From Paenibacillus_AA sp045062745 (GTDB lineage Bacteria; Bacillota; Bacilli; Paenibacillales; NBRC-103111): DNA of 64,000 nt. Each line of letters begins with the position of its first letter. The stretch's first letter is position 1. Positions 8,434-17,786 of the stretch are shown piece by piece. The stretch spans positions 1-64,000 of the forward strand of contig NZ_JBJGED010000025.1 in NCBI RefSeq assembly GCF_045062745.1, written 5' to 3'. Both the position numbers and the translations under genes were made by a program. The notes under the pieces were generated by a model. The model saw nothing but the letters and a program-made list of their open reading frames with translations. It ran no database searches and was not told the origin of the DNA.

Positions 8434-9876
8434 ATGAGTGATAACATAGAAGAGCTTACCATTCGGGACATTCAGGCCGCGTTCGAGTCAGGCGCGGCCA
8501 CGTCCCGTTCCTTAACACTGCAATATATGGACCGGATCGCCCGATTCGACCGGTCCGGTCCGGGGTTGAACGCGGTGCTGGAGCTGAATCCGGACGCACT
8601 GTTCCTCGCCGAGCGCTGCGACCAGGAGCGCGCGGCCGGACGCAGCCGGGGATGGCTTCACGGCGTACCGGTGCTGCTGAAGGATAACATCAATACATAC
8701 GACAACATGCATACAAGCGCAGGTTCTCTGGCGCTGGCGGATTCATTCGCCCCTAGCGACGCTTTCCTCGTCACGCGGCTTAGGGAAGCCGGGGCCGTCA
8801 TCCTCGGCAAGGCGAACATGACCGAGTGGGCCAACTTCATGACCCGCGGGATGCCGAACGGCTACAGCTCCCGAGGCGGGCAGGTGCTGAACCCGTACGG
8901 CCCAGGCCGCTTCCCCGCCGGGGGCTCGAGCTCCGGCTCCGCGGTGGCGGTCGCGGCCAACCTATGCGCCGTCGCCGTCGGCACCGAGACGTCGGGCTCG
9001 ATCCTGAATCCGGCGTGCCGCAACAGCCTCGTCGGGATCAAGCCGACGCTCGGCCTTATTAGCCGTTCGGGCCTCATCCCGATCACGTACAGCCAGGACA
9101 CGGCGGGGCCGCTCGCCCGCACTGTCGAGGACGCCGCCATCCTGCTTGGCGTGCTGGCGGCCGCACCGGATCCGGCGGACGCTTCCACGCTCGCCGCGCC
9201 GAACCGGAGCGGGCTCGACTACTTGGCCGCGCTCGACGCGGACGGCCTCCGGGGCGCCCGGATCGGGGTGAACCGCGGCTACCTCGACGACTTCTCCGAG
9301 GAGGAGAAAGGGCTGATCGAGGCGGCGCTCGATCGGATCCGGGCAGCAGGAGCGACGCTCGTGGAAGGGACCGACCTCCCGCATGTCGGGGGGAACTCGA
9401 GCGTCCTGCTGTACGAATTCAAGTCGGCGCTGAACCGCTACTTGGCGTCGCTCGGCCCGCACGCCCCGGTGAAAACGCTGCGGGACGTGATCGAGTTCAA
9501 CCATCGCCATTTGGGAGCTGCGCTTAAGTACGGACAGACACTGCTGCTCAAGGCGGAATACGAGACTTCGGGCACCTTAACGGAAGCGCGCTACATCCAG
9601 GACCGGCTGCGCGATCTCCGTGTCTCCCGGGAGGAGGGGCTGGACCGGCTGTTCCGCGAGCACCGGCTCGACGCCCTGTTCTGCCCCGGCGTGACCGACT
9701 CGGCCGCGGTGTCGGGCTATCCGTCGGTCATCGTGCCGGCCGGCTGCCGGGAGGACGGCATGCCGTTCGGCGTCGCCTTCACCGGCCTCGCCTACACCGA
9801 GCCGCAGCTGCTGCGTCTCGCGTACGCGTTCGAGCAGACTGCAGGCGGGCGGATTCGGCCGAAGCTGGAAGGGTAG
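8434..9876 (+). CDS. amidase signature family amidohydrolase
   Basis: 480-residue serine amidase with the Ser-cisSer-Lys triad: Lys in LLKDNI near 86, the glycine-serine stretch GGSSSGSAVAVAANL near 168 with the cis-Ser, and the nucleophile region GTETSGSILNP near 189. The family hydrolyses amides from indoleacetamide to Gln-tRNA-linked amides. It stands alone without GatB or GatC, so a small-molecule amidase is more likely than GatA. GGGAGAG is six bases before the ATG at 8434; the in-frame ATG at 8428 touches that Shine-Dalgarno and is rejected. Confidence 0.9.
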   Translation: MSDNIEELTIRDIQAAFESGAATSRSLTLQYMDRIARFDRSGPGLNAVLELNPDALFLAERCDQERAAGRSRGWLHGVPVLLKDNINTYDNMHTSAGSLALADSFAPSDAFLVTRLREAGAVILGKANMTEWANFMTRGMPNGYSSRGGQVLNPYGPGRFPAGGSSSGSAVAVAANLCAVAVGTETSGSILNPACRNSLVGIKPTLGLISRSGLIPITYSQDTAGPLARTVEDAAILLGVLAAAPDPADASTLAAPNRSGLDYLAALDADGLRGARIGVNRGYLDDFSEEEKGLIEAALDRIRAAGATLVEGTDLPHVGGNSSVLLYEFKSALNRYLASLGPHAPVKTLRDVIEFNHRHLGAALKYGQTLLLKAEYETSGTLTEARYIQDRLRDLRVSREEGLDRLFREHRLDALFCPGVTDSAAVSGYPSVIVPAGCREDGMPFGVAFTGLAYTEPQLLRLAYAFEQTAGGRIRPKLEG

Positions 9877-9938
9877 ACGGCTCTTTTGCTACAATGAAGC
9901 TAGTCTCATTGCTATTCCACGAAAAGGAGCCTAATCTA

Positions 9939-10400
9939 ATGACAACCCTTAGTGAAGCACCTGTCGCCAAAGCGGAAATGCTGATCCGAAGACCGGTAGA
10001 GGAAGTGTTCGAGGCGTTTATCGACCCGGCAGTTACGACGAAGTTCTGGTTCACCAAGAGCAGCGGAAAACTGGAAGCGGGCAAAACCGTCAAGTGGGAA
10101 TGGGAGATGTACGGAGTGGCCGACGATATTAAGGTGCTGGAGGTAGAGGCCAACCGGCGCATTCTCATCGATTTCGGCGGCAGTCCGGCCGAGTGGATCT
10201 TCACGCCGCGCGCCGAGGGCACGATGGTTACGATTACCAACTCCGGGTTCGAGGGAGACGGGGATGCGATCGTCCGCCAAGCGATCGATTCCATGGGCGG
10301 CTTCACGATGGTGCTCTGCGGGCTGAAGGCGCTGCTCGAGCACGGCGTCGTCTTGAATCTCATAGCGGACAAGGCGCCTGACGCTAACGTGGCACGATGA
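9939..10400 (+). CDS. SRPBCC (AHSA1-like) domain protein
   Basis: 153-residue START/SRPBCC fold protein of the Aha1-C-like (AHSA1) family. Typical features are the N-terminal EMLIRRPVEEVFEAFIDP, TKFWFTKSSGKLEAGKTVKWEWE, and the C-terminal long helix QAIDSMGGFTMVLCGLKALLEHG. These proteins bind hydrophobic small ligands in a deep pocket; the ligand is unknown. The start at 9939 has AAAAGGAG at a good distance; an extension to 9894 does not. A terminator follows at once. Confidence 0.88.
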   Translation: MTTLSEAPVAKAEMLIRRPVEEVFEAFIDPAVTTKFWFTKSSGKLEAGKTVKWEWEMYGVADDIKVLEVEANRRILIDFGGSPAEWIFTPRAEGTMVTITNSGFEGDGDAIVRQAIDSMGGFTMVLCGLKALLEHGVVLNLIADKAPDANVAR

Positions 10401-10407
10401 CAGACAA

Positions 10408-10450
10408 CGGCAGTCGAACCTTAACCTTAAGGGTCGACTGCCGCTTTTTT
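10408..10450. terminator. terminator between SRPBCC gene and the opposing membrane protein gene
   Basis: Inverted repeat CGGCAGTCGA / TCGACTGCCG followed by CTTTTTT on the plus strand. It separates convergent genes and could serve both. Confidence 0.8.
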
Positions 10451-10459
10451 ACCACCCGC

Positions 10460-11218
10460 TTACTCCAGCACCGGCAAATTCAGCTCCATCCGGCTGCTGA
10501 AGCCCTCCTTCAGCGCTTCGTCGCGAAGCACCAAGTACAGCTCCGCCTTGGTCGCGTTGTAGTAAGGGAGCACGAACAATGTCCCGACGAACAGCGCGAT
10601 CGTCCCGAGAAGAAACCACCCGATAAAGGACAGATCGAGCACAAACATTCGCCATTTGTGGCCGCGCGTCATCCGATCGCTCAAGCTCACCGCCCGTTTC
10701 ATCCCGATCCCCGGGTTATCCGCGAGGAGGTAGGGCACCAGGCTGTAGCTGTAGCTTTTGACGATACCCGGTATGATCAGGAGCAAGAACCAGAGGATAT
10801 TCAGGAACATCATCCACAGCATCCCCTTCACGACCTCCCCATACCGCCCGCGGGCGAAGGAAAAGCCGAGATGGTTCAAGTTCACTTCCTGCTGGGCGGA
10901 CTGGATGAAATATTTGCGGACCCCCACTTCCAGAGGAGAGATCAAGAAGATCCGTAAGGCAAGACCGACTAGGACGGCGATGACAATAATAATGATCGCA
11001 ATAACGATGATAGCGGCCCAGGCTGCGTCTCCTATCCCCATTTCACCCGAAACGCCTGCCACATGGCCTCCGCCTCCCCCGCCCCCACTATACCGGTAGG
11101 AACAGCTGGGCAATCCCCCGGTAATGACGGCGAGCAGCAAGCTGACCAAAAACGCCTTCCAGTATGAAGTACGCAAGACTGCCTTGGCTCGCTCCTTCAG
11201 TTCATAACGCGTCCACAT
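10460..11218 (-). CDS. DUF975 family integral membrane protein
   Basis: 252-residue polytopic membrane protein with about five hydrophobic segments (near 23-40, 68-92, 138-160, 196-220). The starting stretch RYELKERAKAVLRTSYWKAFLVSL and the pattern LLADNPGIGMKRAVSLSDRMTRGHKWRMF are typical of DUF975 proteins, whose function is not known. A glycine run (residues 46-52) follows the first segment. It is a single-gene unit with GGGGAG upstream of the ATG. Confidence 0.88.
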   Translation of the reverse strand: MWTRYELKERAKAVLRTSYWKAFLVSLLLAVITGGLPSCSYRYSGGGGGGGHVAGVSGEMGIGDAAWAAIIVIAIIIIVIAVLVGLALRIFLISPLEVGVRKYFIQSAQQEVNLNHLGFSFARGRYGEVVKGMLWMMFLNILWFLLLIIPGIVKSYSYSLVPYLLADNPGIGMKRAVSLSDRMTRGHKWRMFVLDLSFIGWFLLGTIALFVGTLFVLPYYNATKAELYLVLRDEALKEGFSSRMELNLPVLE

Positions 11219-11272
11219 GACTCACTTCACTCCCCTTATCCAAAAAGAATCGCTTCAGTATATGACGCGGCC

Positions 11273-13126
11273 TCAAAGGTTAGTCCGAATCCGGTACAGC
11301 CCTTCCGGTCCCCTAACCGGCTCCGCGTTCGGCCCGCCGCCTGCCGGGGCTTGCCACTGCACCCAAGAGCCGAGAACCGGATCGTACCGATAATACCGGT
11401 CGTCGATTCGGCTGACTAGCTCCTCGCCCCACGCGTATACGATTCCCTCGCCCCGAAAGTCCGCGAGACGCTTCTCTTGTGTCCCCGGCTCCCAGTACGC
11501 CCAGCCGTCCGGTTGAACGATGGACAGGCGCTCCGCCGGATCAACAGGATCCGCTCTGAAACGCTGCAGGTAGACCCCCGTCGAAGTGGCCAGTCGAACG
11601 ACCCCCGGAGCCGAGACCGTCTTCCCGTCGTTCCCCACATAATCCGTTAACGGCACCCCATTCTCGGTTCGTGTCCAGTACACGCCTTGCGCCGTCGGGG
11701 TCACCGTCAAATCCAACAGCGAGTATTTGCCTACCAGAACCGTCTCGGCGAAATTCCGCCGGACTTCGCTAATCGTTCCGTCCACGAACGTAATCGCCTT
11801 CGTCATATCCGACTCGTTGCGGTCTTCGAACGCAAGCACGTACAGCCGGTTCCGAACCGCGTCCCATTCGGCGAAATTGATGTTCTCCCGCTCCTCCGGG
11901 TCCGCCGTGACGATCAGTTGTCGGGTCATCGTCTGCGTATCGTACGTATACACTCCGTAGTAGGAGGCGTACAGAAGAGTCTTCGAATCGATCCAGCGGA
12001 TCGGCGCATCGCGAGGTTCGATCGTAGAGTAGAACACGTCCTCCAGCACAACCGGAGGCTGTCCGTTCCGCTCCAGCACGAACGCATAGCTCCAGCCGTC
12101 CCCGTCCCCCATCGAGCCGCCGAGGCTGACGATACCGACATACCGGCTGCGGTCCGGCGCGAAAGCCAGCTGCTCGTAGTACCGATCCCTCGGTCCCTGG
12201 GTGACGTCAGCCCCTGTTCTGCCATCCCGCCAGGACATGGCAGGCGCGCGGAGTATGTGCAGCGAGCCCCACTTAAGGGTATTGCCGCTCACCCCCTGCA
12301 GCTGATCGGTGCGAACGAGCAGCTCCTTCGCCCCATGATCGACCGAGTACCCGGTCTCGTTCAACTCAATCCGAAGCCGGGTGTCGGTAATCCATTCCGC
12401 GCGCAAGGGGGAGCTCGCTCCTTCCGAGGCGGTAGGAAGCACCGGCTTCATCGGCTCCGAGAACTCGAGGGTCACAGCCTGCTCCTCCATCGGCACCATC
12501 ACGCGAGTCCCGTATTCGCGGGCGTTCACCAGCAGTATATCCGCGTTGTCTTGCCCGGAAGCGCCGATGGGCTTGTAGGTGAGAGCCTTCATCCGGCTGA
12601 TCGTGAGCGGCGGCAGCTCCCCCATGCGCAGCTCGAATGATCCCCCTTCCGCCTGCTTGCGCCTCAAGCGGTAAAAGTTCGGATTTTTATCATCCCGGTT
12701 CCAGACCGCCTTCCCACCGCCAACCGTGATTTGGTCCTGCAGCGTCCGGATCTCTTGCTCGGTAGCGTTGGCGAATTCGAGCACGACTACCGCTTCCTCC
12801 AGGTGGTGCACGATCTTGCTCGGGGCTTGGGGGTATGTGCTCCCTCTCCAGGAAGTCACTTGCATGCCCGAGCCTTCCTCTTGTTCGCCGACGAACAAGC
12901 TGCCCAATTTCTCTCTAAACGATGGCGGTGCGGTAGTCGGGGTAGCGGTGGCCGCCAGGGTGGGTGAAGCGGCAAGCGTAGGGGCGGGCGTCATCGCGGC
13001 AGGAGGCGAGGGGCTAATACCTGCGGACCGAGCGGGGTTCGCGTCTTCGCAGGCGGATATCAGGATCAGCAGCCCGCTTAGCATCCATCCCAGTACCGTC
13101 TTAACGGCTATGCGTCCATTTCTCAT
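11273..13126 (-). CDS. large lipoprotein of unknown function
   Basis: About 617 residues, exported and lipid-anchored: a basic start, a hydrophobic stretch and lipobox LISAC (Cys near residue 26) followed by a Ser/Pro/Ala/Thr linker to about residue 70. The rest is rich in beta-type segments (for example RYVGIVSLGGSM, KTLLYASYYGVYTY, GVYWTRTENGVP) that would suit a beta-propeller, preceded by an Ig-like stretch with EFSEPMKP; that fold call is inference. GGAGG lies 12 bases before the ATG at 13126 but directly abuts the ATG at 13138, so 13126 is preferred. Function unknown. Confidence 0.8.
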   Translation of the reverse strand: MRNGRIAVKTVLGWMLSGLLILISACEDANPARSAGISPSPPAAMTPAPTLAASPTLAATATPTTAPPSFREKLGSLFVGEQEEGSGMQVTSWRGSTYPQAPSKIVHHLEEAVVVLEFANATEQEIRTLQDQITVGGGKAVWNRDDKNPNFYRLRRKQAEGGSFELRMGELPPLTISRMKALTYKPIGASGQDNADILLVNAREYGTRVMVPMEEQAVTLEFSEPMKPVLPTASEGASSPLRAEWITDTRLRIELNETGYSVDHGAKELLVRTDQLQGVSGNTLKWGSLHILRAPAMSWRDGRTGADVTQGPRDRYYEQLAFAPDRSRYVGIVSLGGSMGDGDGWSYAFVLERNGQPPVVLEDVFYSTIEPRDAPIRWIDSKTLLYASYYGVYTYDTQTMTRQLIVTADPEERENINFAEWDAVRNRLYVLAFEDRNESDMTKAITFVDGTISEVRRNFAETVLVGKYSLLDLTVTPTAQGVYWTRTENGVPLTDYVGNDGKTVSAPGVVRLATSTGVYLQRFRADPVDPAERLSIVQPDGWAYWEPGTQEKRLADFRGEGIVYAWGEELVSRIDDRYYRYDPVLGSWVQWQAPAGGGPNAEPVRGPEGLYRIRTNL

Positions 13127-13333
13127 CCCGAGCCTCATCCTCCATATCTGGCATTCATTACCTACTTAGACGCGAAGGAACGATTTTGGTTTCAACCCTT
13201 ATTGAAGAAATCGAGCAAACAACGTAAAAAATGAAATCGTAATTTTGTAACACAATTGTAATGTTATTTTCATACTCCCTTAATGAACTTCGGATATTCT
13301 ATAGATGACCCCCTTTTTAAAATATAAACCTTA

Positions 13334-13364
13334 AGACCCGCAGCCCGTTGCTGTGGGTCTCTTT
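13334..13364 (+). terminator. orphan terminator-like hairpin ahead of the ileS promoter
   Basis: AGACCC-CAGC / GCTG-GGGTCT stem followed by CTTTCT. No plus-strand gene ends here. It may end a short unannotated transcript in the AT-rich gap 13139-13330, or insulate ileS. Confidence 0.45.
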
Positions 13365-13391
13365 CTGTCCGGATGCGGACAAGCCCGGAGC

Positions 13392-13421
13392 TTGACATAG
13401 CCAGGCCGGACGTGGTATAAC
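13392..13421 (+). promoter_or_regulatory. sigma-A promoter of the ileS T-box leader
   Basis: TTGACA (13392-13397), 18-bp spacer, TATAAC (13416-13421), about 340 bp before the ileS start and just upstream of the leader. Confidence 0.8.
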
Positions 13422-13429
13422 ACTTTTAA

Positions 13430-13727
13430 ATTCAATGAAGAGAACGAGTACGCTGCTCCCCTGTTCCCCAGAGAGCCGGTGCCTGGTGCAAGCCGGTGTC
13501 CAGAGCGCAGCCGAACATCATCTCCGAGAAGCGAAGCCGAACCGACAGGCAGATTTCCATGCCTACCAGTAAGCTTAGCCGGGATTCCGCCGTTACAAGG
13601 AACGCGTATGTTAGTACGCAGATCGAGTGCTGCACCCTTGTCCTGATGATTGAATCCGGCAGGCGGCTGCAGAATTAGGGTGGTAACGCGAGCGACGACT
13701 CGTCCCTGAAGGGGCGGGTTTTTTTGT
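13430..13727 (+). ncRNA. T-box leader (isoleucine) of ileS
   Basis: tRNA-sensing transcription attenuator. The T-box sequence AGGGTGGTAACGCG is at 13677-13690; its TGGT pairs with the ACCA end of uncharged tRNA. The Stem I apical sequence CAGAGAGCCGGTG and distal TGGTGCAAGCCGG lie at 13470-13495. The likely specifier is ATC (13517-13519) in GAAC-ATC-ATC, an isoleucine codon, matching the gene. The terminator CGTCCCTgaaGGGGCGGG plus seven T ends near 13727. Uncharged tRNA-Ile is expected to favour read-through. Confidence 0.93.
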
Positions 13728-13762
13728 TGTCTATTTTGTTGTCTATAAGGAGGGGCATGAGG

Positions 13763-16700
13763 ATGGAAAAAGTGGATGTCAAAGAAAAAGCGAGAGCGCG
13801 GGAGCTCCGCGTGCTCGACCAGTGGAGCCGGAACGACACGTTCCGGGAATCGATCCGGCAGCGGGAAGGCAGCCCGGCCTTCGTCTTCTACGAAGGGCCG
13901 CCGACCGCGAACGGGGTCCCGCATATCGGGCACGCCCTCGGGCGGGTCATCAAAGATTTCATCGGCCGCTACAAGACGATGGCGGGCTACAAGGTGATCC
14001 GCAAAGCGGGCTGGGATACGCACGGACTCCCTGTGGAGCTCGGCGTCGAGAAGCAGCTCGGCATCTCCGGCAAGGGCGACATCGAGAAGTACGGCGTCGA
14101 GAAGTTCGTGCGCAAATGCAAGGAGAGCGTATTCGAGTACGAGAAGCAGTGGCGGGAGCTGACCGAGGCGATTGGTTATTGGACCGACCTGGATAACCCG
14201 TACATTACGCTCACGAACGAGTACATCGAGAGCGTCTGGCACATCCTGGCGACGATTCATCGCAAAGGACTGCTCTACCGCGGCCACCGGGTCAGCCCGT
14301 ACTGCCCGTGCTGCCAGACGACGCTCAGCTCGCACGAGGTGGCGCAAGGGTACGAGGATGTGAAGGACTTGAGCGCCACAGCTTCGTTCCCGCTGGCGAA
14401 CGGCGACGCCATCCTCGCCTGGACGACCACGCCATGGACGCTGCCCGCCAACGTGGCGCTGGCCGTCCATCCCGAGCTCGAGTACGCGCGGGTCAGACAG
14501 AACGGCCAGATCTACATCGTCGCCTCCAACCTCGTCGAGTCGGTTATGAAGGACAAGGGCGACTACGAGATCGTCTCGACGCTTACGGGCGCCGATCTGG
14601 TCGGCCAGACCTATGAGCCTCCGTTCCGCTACGTGCCGGTCGAGCGGGGCCACTTCGTCATCGCCGGCGACTTCGTCAGCGATACGAGCGGCACCGGCAT
14701 CGTCCACATCGCTCCGGCGCACGGCGAAGACGACTACAAGGTCGCCCGCCAGAACGGCGTGAGCATGCTGCAGGTCGTCGACAGCTCCGGCCGCTACATC
14801 GACGCGGTCACCGATCTGGCCGGCCGCTTCGTGAAGGATTGCGACGTGGACATCGTGAAGCTGCTGGCCGAGAAGAAGCGGCTGTACGACAAAGAGCGGT
14901 ACGAGCACAGCTATCCGTTTTGCTGGCGGTGCAAGTCGCCTTTGCTCTACTACGCCACGGAGAGCTGGTTCATAGAGACGACCGCGGTAAAGGATCAGCT
15001 GATCGCGAACAACAATACGATCGACTGGTACCCCGGCCACCTGCGCGAAGGGCGGTTCGGCAAATTCCTGGAGGAGCTCATCGACTGGAACATCAGCCGG
15101 AACCGGTACTGGGGCACTCCGCTGAACGTCTGGGTATGCGACAGCTGCGACGCGCAGTATGCACCGGCCAGCTACAAGGACTTGCAGGCAAGAGCGACCC
15201 GCGACATCGGCGAGGACTTGGAGCTGCACAAGCCTTACATCGACGACGTTCAGCTCCGGTGCCCGCACTGCGAGGGCGTGATGACCCGGACGCCGGAGGT
15301 AATCGACGTCTGGTTCGACAGCGGCTCGATGCCGTTCGCCCAATATCACCACCCGTTCGAGAACGAGGCGCTGTTCCGGGAGCAGTACCCCGCCGATATG
15401 ATCGTAGAGGGCATCGATCAGACGCGGGGCTGGTTCTTCAGTCTGCTGGCTGTCTCGACTTTGTACAACGGCCAAGCGCCGTACAAGTCGGTCATGGCCA
15501 CCGGCCACGTCCTCGACGAAAACGGGCAGAAGATGTCGAAGAGCAAAGGCAACGTCATCGATCCGTGGGACATCATCCGCGAGTACGGCACGGACGCGTT
15601 CCGCTGGGCGCTGCTCACTGACAGCGCGCCGTGGAACAGCAAGCGGTTCTCCAAGCAGATCGTAGCCGAGGCGAAGTCCAAGCTCATAGATACGATCCAC
15701 AACACGCATGCGTTCTATGCCCTGTATGCCTCGATCGACGGCTACAAGCAGGAAGATCACGCGGCTCTGCCGAAGACGAACCGGCTCGACCGCTGGATCC
15801 TGTCGCGGCTGAACAGCATGATCGAGGAAGTGAACAAGGGGCTTGCGGTTAACGACTTCCTGAATCCGGCCCGGCGCATTGAGTCATTCGTCGAGGAGCT
15901 AAGCAACTGGTACGTGCGGCGTTCGCGCGACCGGTTCTGGGAGAGCGGCATGACGGAGAGCAAGGTGGCGGCCTACCAGACACTGCGCGAGGTAATGCTT
16001 ACCCTGAGCCGCGTTGTCGCGCCGTTCACTCCCTTCATCGCGGAGGACGTCTATCGGAACCTAGGCGGCGAGTACAATAGCGTGCACCTGGACCGCTATC
16101 CGGAAGCGGATGAATCCCGGATCGACCGGGCGCTCGAAGCCGAGATGGAGACGGTGCTCCGTATCGTCGAGCTCGCCCGCAACGTGCGGAACGAAACCGG
16201 CATCAAGACGCGGCAGCCGCTCTCCGAGCTGATGATCGCCTCGGACCGGCCGCTCGAGCTGCCCCACTACGCCGCGATCATCCAAGACGAGATCAACGTG
16301 AAGCTTATTCGCCTCGTCACCGATGACGCGGAGCTGGTCGAATATTCGTTCAAGCTGAACTTGAAGCTCGGCGGGAAGAAGTACGGCAAGCAAGTTGGCG
16401 CGATCCAAAGCGGACTGCAGCAGCTGAGCGCGGAGCAAGCGATGCACGTCATGCGCCAAGGCTATGCAGAGCTCCCTGGTGCCGGCGAGGGCGGAAGCTC
16501 TCTGCGGCTGCCGCTCGAGGAGCTGCTCGTCGAGAAGCGGTCGAAGGCCGGCTTCGCCTCGGCGACCGGCTACGGGATGACGGTGGCGATCAACACCGAC
16601 ATTACGCCGGAGCTCGCCCAGGAAGGACTCGTGCGGGAGCTGATCCGCGTCGTGCAGGATACGCGCAAGAAGCTCGATCTGCCGATCGAGAAGCGCGTGC

Positions 16701-16861
16701 GCCTGACGCTCGACGCCGACGATGAGCTGCGAGCGGCCGTGGAACGGTTCGATCGCGTGCTGCGAGATAGCGTGCTGCTGCAAGAGATGATCTTCGGACG
16801 TGTGGAAGGAATGGAGTATGCGGCTGTAGACCAGAAGACGGTCGGGCTGCATATCGAATAA
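13763..16861 (+). CDS. ileS: isoleucyl-tRNA synthetase, type 2 (long, eukaryote-like)
   Basis: Charges tRNA-Ile in the cytosol. The 1032-residue class I enzyme has the HIGH motif in NGVPHIGHAL near residue 50, editing domain with GWDTHGLPVELGVEKQ, DTSGTGIVHIAPAHGEDDY near 325, and KMSKS in GQKMSKSKGN near 600, then an anticodon-binding domain and long C-terminus. Length and the sequences GISGKGDIEKYG and PYCPCCQTTLSSHEVAQGY fit type 2 IleRS, the group that includes MupA, rather than the ~920-residue type 1 enzyme of B. subtilis; type 2 enzymes are usually insensitive to mupirocin. Start at 13763: AGGAGG nine bases upstream; an ATG at 13757 is too close. T-box controlled. Confidence 0.95.
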   Translation: MEKVDVKEKARARELRVLDQWSRNDTFRESIRQREGSPAFVFYEGPPTANGVPHIGHALGRVIKDFIGRYKTMAGYKVIRKAGWDTHGLPVELGVEKQLGISGKGDIEKYGVEKFVRKCKESVFEYEKQWRELTEAIGYWTDLDNPYITLTNEYIESVWHILATIHRKGLLYRGHRVSPYCPCCQTTLSSHEVAQGYEDVKDLSATASFPLANGDAILAWTTTPWTLPANVALAVHPELEYARVRQNGQIYIVASNLVESVMKDKGDYEIVSTLTGADLVGQTYEPPFRYVPVERGHFVIAGDFVSDTSGTGIVHIAPAHGEDDYKVARQNGVSMLQVVDSSGRYIDAVTDLAGRFVKDCDVDIVKLLAEKKRLYDKERYEHSYPFCWRCKSPLLYYATESWFIETTAVKDQLIANNNTIDWYPGHLREGRFGKFLEELIDWNISRNRYWGTPLNVWVCDSCDAQYAPASYKDLQARATRDIGEDLELHKPYIDDVQLRCPHCEGVMTRTPEVIDVWFDSGSMPFAQYHHPFENEALFREQYPADMIVEGIDQTRGWFFSLLAVSTLYNGQAPYKSVMATGHVLDENGQKMSKSKGNVIDPWDIIREYGTDAFRWALLTDSAPWNSKRFSKQIVAEAKSKLIDTIHNTHAFYALYASIDGYKQEDHAALPKTNRLDRWILSRLNSMIEEVNKGLAVNDFLNPARRIESFVEELSNWYVRRSRDRFWESGMTESKVAAYQTLREVMLTLSRVVAPFTPFIAEDVYRNLGGEYNSVHLDRYPEADESRIDRALEAEMETVLRIVELARNVRNETGIKTRQPLSELMIASDRPLELPHYAAIIQDEINVKLIRLVTDDAELVEYSFKLNLKLGGKKYGKQVGAIQSGLQQLSAEQAMHVMRQGYAELPGAGEGGSSLRLPLEELLVEKRSKAGFASATGYGMTVAINTDITPELAQEGLVRELIRVVQDTRKKLDLPIEKRVRLTLDADDELRAAVERFDRVLRDSVLLQEMIFGRVEGMEYAAVDQKTVGLHIE

Positions 16862-16874
16862 GCGAGTGACAGAC

Positions 16875-16926
16875 AAACGGGGCAGTCCCATAGGTCCGCA
16901 TAGGACCCGAGGGGCTGCCCCGTTTG
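16875..16926. terminator. terminator after ileS
   Basis: AAACGGGGCAG / CTGCCCCGTTT inverted repeat with a shorter inner stem, 14 bp after the ileS stop and just before the end of the opposing reductase gene; it may act in both directions. Confidence 0.8.
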
Positions 16927-16929
16927 CCA

Positions 16930-17772
16930 TTAGAAATCAAAGTGATCCGGATCGGGACCGACGCGCAAATTTTGATTCAATGCGTCGATCCGTCCCATGT
17001 CTTCCGGGCTCAGCTCAAAATCGAACAAGGCGGCATTTTCGGCAATCCGGCTCGCTTGAATCGACTTCGGGATTGTGACGACTCCGTGCTGGAGATCCCA
17101 GCGGAGAATGATTTGCGCCACGGACTTTCCATATCGCGCGGCCATCTCCAGGAGCAAGGGATCGTTCAGCAGCTGTCCCTGCATGAGCGGCGACCAAGCT
17201 TCAAGCTGAATCCCCTGCGCTTGCGTGTAGCGGAGCAGCTCCTTCTGCGTCAAGCGAGGATGGAATTCCACTTGGTTCACCATCGGCTTGATTTGAGCCT
17301 CGCTCATTAAGTCCTCCAAATGATGGATTTGGAAATTGCTCACCCCGATCGCTTTGACCCGTCCTTCCCGGTATAGCTTCTCCAGCGCGCTCCAGGCAGC
17401 TTTGTATTTCCCTATCACAGGCCAATGGATCAGATACAAATCGAGGTACTCCAGCCCCAATCGGTCCAAGCTGGCTTCGTAAGCGGCAAGCGTAGAGTCG
17501 TAGCCCAGATCGGCGTTCCATACCTTCGAAGTGATGAACAGCTTATCTCTCGTTATCCCGTTGTCGAGCATCGCTTCGCGGATGCCTTGGCCGACACTTC
17601 GTTCATTCCCGTAGATCGCCGCCGTATCGATGCTGCGATATCCGTGGGCGATGGCCGATTTGACCGCTTGGATCAGCACTGTCCCCTCTTCCACTTGGAA
17701 TACTCCGAGTCCGAGACCGGGCATGTTCACGCCATTATGCAACGTTATCGTATCTTGTAAAGATTGTATCAT
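16930..17772 (-). CDS. aldo/keto reductase (YvgN/YtbE-like)
   Basis: NADPH-dependent aldehyde/ketone reductase of the AKR5/prostaglandin F synthase-like group, 280 residues, cytosolic. The catalytic tetrad is visible: Asp and Tyr in YRSIDTAAIYGNE, Lys in FITSKVWN, His in YLIHWPVIGKYK; cofactor contacts include IGVSNFQIHHL and the C-terminal PKSIQASRIAENA. The frame remains open far upstream, antisense-like across the transporter gene, but GAGAGGAG nine bases before the ATG at 17772 fixes the start. It lies 14 bp downstream of the MFS gene and is probably co-transcribed, so both may answer to the HxlR regulator. Confidence 0.93.
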   Translation of the reverse strand: MIQSLQDTITLHNGVNMPGLGLGVFQVEEGTVLIQAVKSAIAHGYRSIDTAAIYGNERSVGQGIREAMLDNGITRDKLFITSKVWNADLGYDSTLAAYEASLDRLGLEYLDLYLIHWPVIGKYKAAWSALEKLYREGRVKAIGVSNFQIHHLEDLMSEAQIKPMVNQVEFHPRLTQKELLRYTQAQGIQLEAWSPLMQGQLLNDPLLLEMAARYGKSVAQIILRWDLQHGVVTIPKSIQASRIAENAALFDFELSPEDMGRIDALNQNLRVGPDPDHFDF

Positions 17773-17786
17773 TCTTAAGACTCCTC

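Noticed and set aside
13331..15760. 809-codon minus-strand open frame opposite ileS
   Set aside because: Antisense shadow of a GC-rich gene; low-complexity Arg/Val/Asp composition and no start signals.
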